Below, piece by piece: positions 61,382 through 64,000 of a stretch of 64,000 bases of DNA. Made by a program: the position numbers and the translations under genes. The stretch lies in the NCBI GenBank assembly GCA_019096065.1, contig JAGUCH010000001.1:5022001-5086000 (forward strand). The letters run 5' to 3'. Position 1 is the first letter of the stretch. Each line of letters starts with the position of its first letter. Origin of the DNA: Paracyclopina nana (Eukaryota > Arthropoda > Copepoda > Cyclopoida > Cyclopettidae). A model generated the notes under the pieces. It saw only the letters and a program-made list of their open reading frames with translations, made no database searches and was not told where the DNA came from.

Positions 61382-63388
61382 TTAGGTATCAACAGGTTTC
61401 CACCTAATTTTGCACTCAGATTGCGGAACTTGGTGAGAAGCAGTCCATTTTCCCATGGTACAGAGTTTGGCTGCAATTCTCCCGATTTCATCGCAACTTT
61501 TGGCAGCATACCCGCAACCTCCACCAGCCAGATAAAGTCCAGGGCCCATTTCATCAATATAGGGTCCTCTTTTGAACGGAGTCTGAAATATTTGATATTC
61601 AATTAGATGATATTGAATTTCGCAATTGAGACATAATAAAGTTTCTATTTGACAGCCCTTTTCGAACGAATCTCCAACTTCTTTCATCGTCGTGTCAAAA
61701 GTTTTCCCATAGTTCTCCTCAAAAATTGAAAGAAAATCACATGGAAGATTTCTTACGTATTTTTAAAAAAGCTAGCTGCAGTCTCAGTTCTATTTTTAGG
61801 GCCCATTTCAGATCTAGATCTAACGCCACAAAATATCAAACGAGTCATCAGAAAGATAAAAAGTTAAGAGTTGGGGAGGAAGGATGGAGAGAAAAATGAG
61901 CACAACTTGGTCGATATGAAGAAACACTGAGCGCATATCATAACGTGGCCTTCTGTGCAGTGCAGTGCAACAACAAAGAACCTAGCCATTGCCTGCGCAC
62001 ACAGAGAGAGGGTTTGTATATAATTAAAGACCAAAAGGTTAAGCTTTGAACATCAAAGGCCTTTAGCAGTTATTAATTTAGTGTTGTTGGCAGTAAAAGT
62101 GGAAGAAAAAACCTTAGCTGTCACACAGCAGCCTCCGTGAACCGAGACTGTTTTGAGGCTGGGTATGAAGTGAGAGGTGACGAAATGTGCCAGAGCATTG
62201 ACGGCCTCGAGACAACCTCGTCCATCTTGATACCATCTCCTCACGTCCTCGGGAGACTTCAGAGTGGCTTCAAAGTTGTCATGATGCCCTAACTTTAGGT
62301 AGTATTTGCCGTCTGGGTAAAGCACGGGTGGCAAGATGTAAGTTCCGTCCACAAGTCCAAGGCTGTAATTAGTGACCACAGTTGGCATGTTCTTAAGCCT
62401 CTCTGCCTCATTTGGGGCTACCTCCAAATAGGCTATGGTCTAATCAAAGGATCCTGGGTTTTCGCCTCTTTAGAGAGCCGTTTATATCTTATTAACGAAC
62501 CTGTGATGTCAAGTGGAGGTCGGGTTCGAGGCCAGGCCTCGACTGCTGGAGGAGGCCTTTGATCAGTGAATTAATGTTGACATAGGCTCCTACCGCCATG
62601 ATGACCTTTTTGGCCTTTACCACCACCGCCGTTTTTACGTCCTTGCCGGAGGCCGTCTGCACAGTTATTGAGAACTCTATGACCGAAAACTCGAGGCTCT
62701 CGATATGAGCTTATAATGGGTACATCACTTTTAAATTTACCTCCTTGATTATCATTGTCGTTGCGTTGTATACGAGTGACAAGGCCATGCAAAATCTTGC
62801 AGTTATTTCTCTGAGCGATTCTTTGCTGCGCCTGCACGAATGCCCTGGGATTGATATATCCGGCCTCTTTTCGCTGAAGAAAAGCCTCACAATCTCGCGG
62901 CCATTGTAATGGGCCACATTCAGTGACTTTCTGACAATTGATTCCTTGTAGGGCATGCTCTCGAATCACATTTGTGTATTCTTCGCTGGGAGGCCGAATG
63001 GTTAAGTAGCCAACCTCGGAATAAAAGGAGATGCCAGACTCGACTTCTATTTGTCGATAACGATCAATCGACTTCACAGCTGTGAAAAATCAGCAGCCTT
63101 AGCAACCTCCCCCTCATTATTTTTAGTCATGAAACAACTATACAGTCGGCTAATTAGTGCTAAGACTCAATTATGGAACTTGCCGAGATCCCTCCAGAGT
63201 GGACTAGCGTCGAGTTTTCGAGCTATGCGAGCCTCGTCAAACCAGGCACCGTAAATTCCATCTTGCGGCTCTGAAGGAGGCCCTATGAGTATGCATTTGG
63301 TGTCCTCAGCAACATACTTTGCCGCAGAGGACCCAATCATTCCTGCCCCAACGATGGCGACCTCAAAACGATGTTTGCTGTCGTCCAT
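61382..63388 (-). CDS. PIPOX-like: FAD-dependent sarcosine oxidase/pipecolate oxidase-like protein
   Basis: Flavin amine oxidase of the DAO/monomeric sarcosine oxidase family, oxidising N-methyl or cyclic amino acids. Exons: 63184-63388, 62741-63079, 62501-62676, 62113-62439, 61382-61582; 415 aa, typical for the family. The N-terminal dinucleotide fold is VAIVGAGMIGSSAA (residues about 10-23). SIDRYRQIEVESGISFYSEVGYL matches the family core. The C-terminal GGCCVTAKTP supplies the Cys position used for covalent FAD in relatives, followed by GLYLAGGGCGYAAKSCDEIG. It ends PVDT, with no SKL peroxisomal signal. Intron 1 must use a GC donor (CG|GCAAGT) to keep the frame; the only nearby GT breaks it. 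The open frame continues upstream of ATG 63388 but has no other ATG. Confidence 0.85.
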
Positions 63389-64000
63389 ATTTACTGTTAT
63401 TATTTCTTGTAGAAAGTCGGGGGGAAAGAGCTGCCAGCAAGCGGGGACTGCAGCTAGCCTCGTTGACAAGAAACGGCTGCAAATGCAGATTAGATAACGA
63501 ACTATGATGCTCAATACAAAACCCCAAGCGTGTTAGGATAAAATACATTTATTAAGATTACACTGCCGGTAGATAGTAATAATAATCTTGGGGTTGTTAA
63601 ACATGAGCAGATCAGCATCAATTTACAGTATGTATGCAGTTGTTGTTGTTGTGAAAATTGCGAGAAAAGTTAGGACGGTGGATGGTGGTGCGAAGGTGTT
63701 GCTTTGTTGTCAGGCTGAGGTAAAATAGTAATAGTCAGGCTGTCAGGTTACTTTTTACAACTGAACAAATTTTAAAAAAGTACACTCAACAATTAATTCA
63801 AAGGTGCCAGCCTGTTTTTATGTAGAGACAGAGAGATAGAGCTAAGGTGAGCGCGTCTTGTACAATTAGGGAGTTAACAGTGCACTGTGCACTGTGGGAT
63901 ATAGCATACAAAAACCATGGGCTATGGTTCCAAACAGAGTAACATTACTGCCTCTGCTTTTTAGCTAAGCTGGTCCTCGTTATTTCCAACCATAAAGTCA
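63389..64000. other. Upstream flank, no gene seen
   Basis: Probable promoter side of the sarcosine oxidase-like gene. Nothing coding is recognised. A small inverted repeat CAGTGCAC-T-GTGCACTG lies near 63880-63897. Confidence 0.45.

Noticed and set aside
63389..63514. Longer N-terminus for the sarcosine oxidase-like protein
   Set aside because: The upstream frame is open but begins at TTG and has no ATG; the family normally starts just before the VGAG motif, as from 63388.

Overview
This window is arthropod nuclear DNA. I infer a small-genome crustacean, possibly a copepod, but the species is not decidable from the sequence. Genes are split by GT-AG introns, many only 54-64 bp. Several promoters have TATAAATA boxes. 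Intergenic DNA is AT-rich and crowded with fold-back elements. Gene models below were built by hand by joining splice sites that keep the reading frame.

Layout: 1-8672 holds no convincing gene. It carries a 17-bp tandem repeat, a 392-bp MITE and a nested inverted-repeat array (3.4-5.4 kb) with tRNA-like fossils and a 58-bp perfect palindrome. From 8673 to 20438 (minus strand) lies a prolyl 4-hydroxylase alpha-subunit gene whose first exon is cut in two by a complete, GC-rich Ty3/gypsy-type LTR retrotransposon (11032-20279). The element has 245-bp LTRs that look identical, a 4-bp target duplication, gag, protease, RT/RNase H/integrase and an env-like glycoprotein gene. Head-to-head with the hydroxylase is a thiopurine S-methyltransferase-like gene (21274-22094, plus). 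Next is a secreted, 11-residue-repeat cuticle-type protein (23336-24215, minus). An AT-rich 2.2-kb sequence with 17-bp terminal inverted repeats follows (25383-27559).

From 29599 to 42279 (plus) runs a nine-exon gene for a secreted or membrane-anchored protein of the uncharacterised insect DUF7042-7045 family. It meets tail-to-tail a two-PDZ scaffold gene of the IL16/PDZD2/big bang type (42607-45887, minus). A second copy of the 392-bp MITE follows, then about 15 kb without recognisable coding sequence. Last is a FAD-dependent sarcosine-oxidase-like gene (61382-63388, minus) whose first intron appears to be GC-AG.

The most remarkable part is the retrotransposon. It is recent, it disrupts a host collagen-modification gene, and it carries a glycoprotein that looks virus-derived. 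Its gag/protease/RT frames change twice by -1. Its long leader contains repeated multi-branched hairpins and a second, textbook arthropod core promoter just before a gag ATG that is immediately followed by an intron. The genes in the window do not form a pathway; they are independent neighbours.
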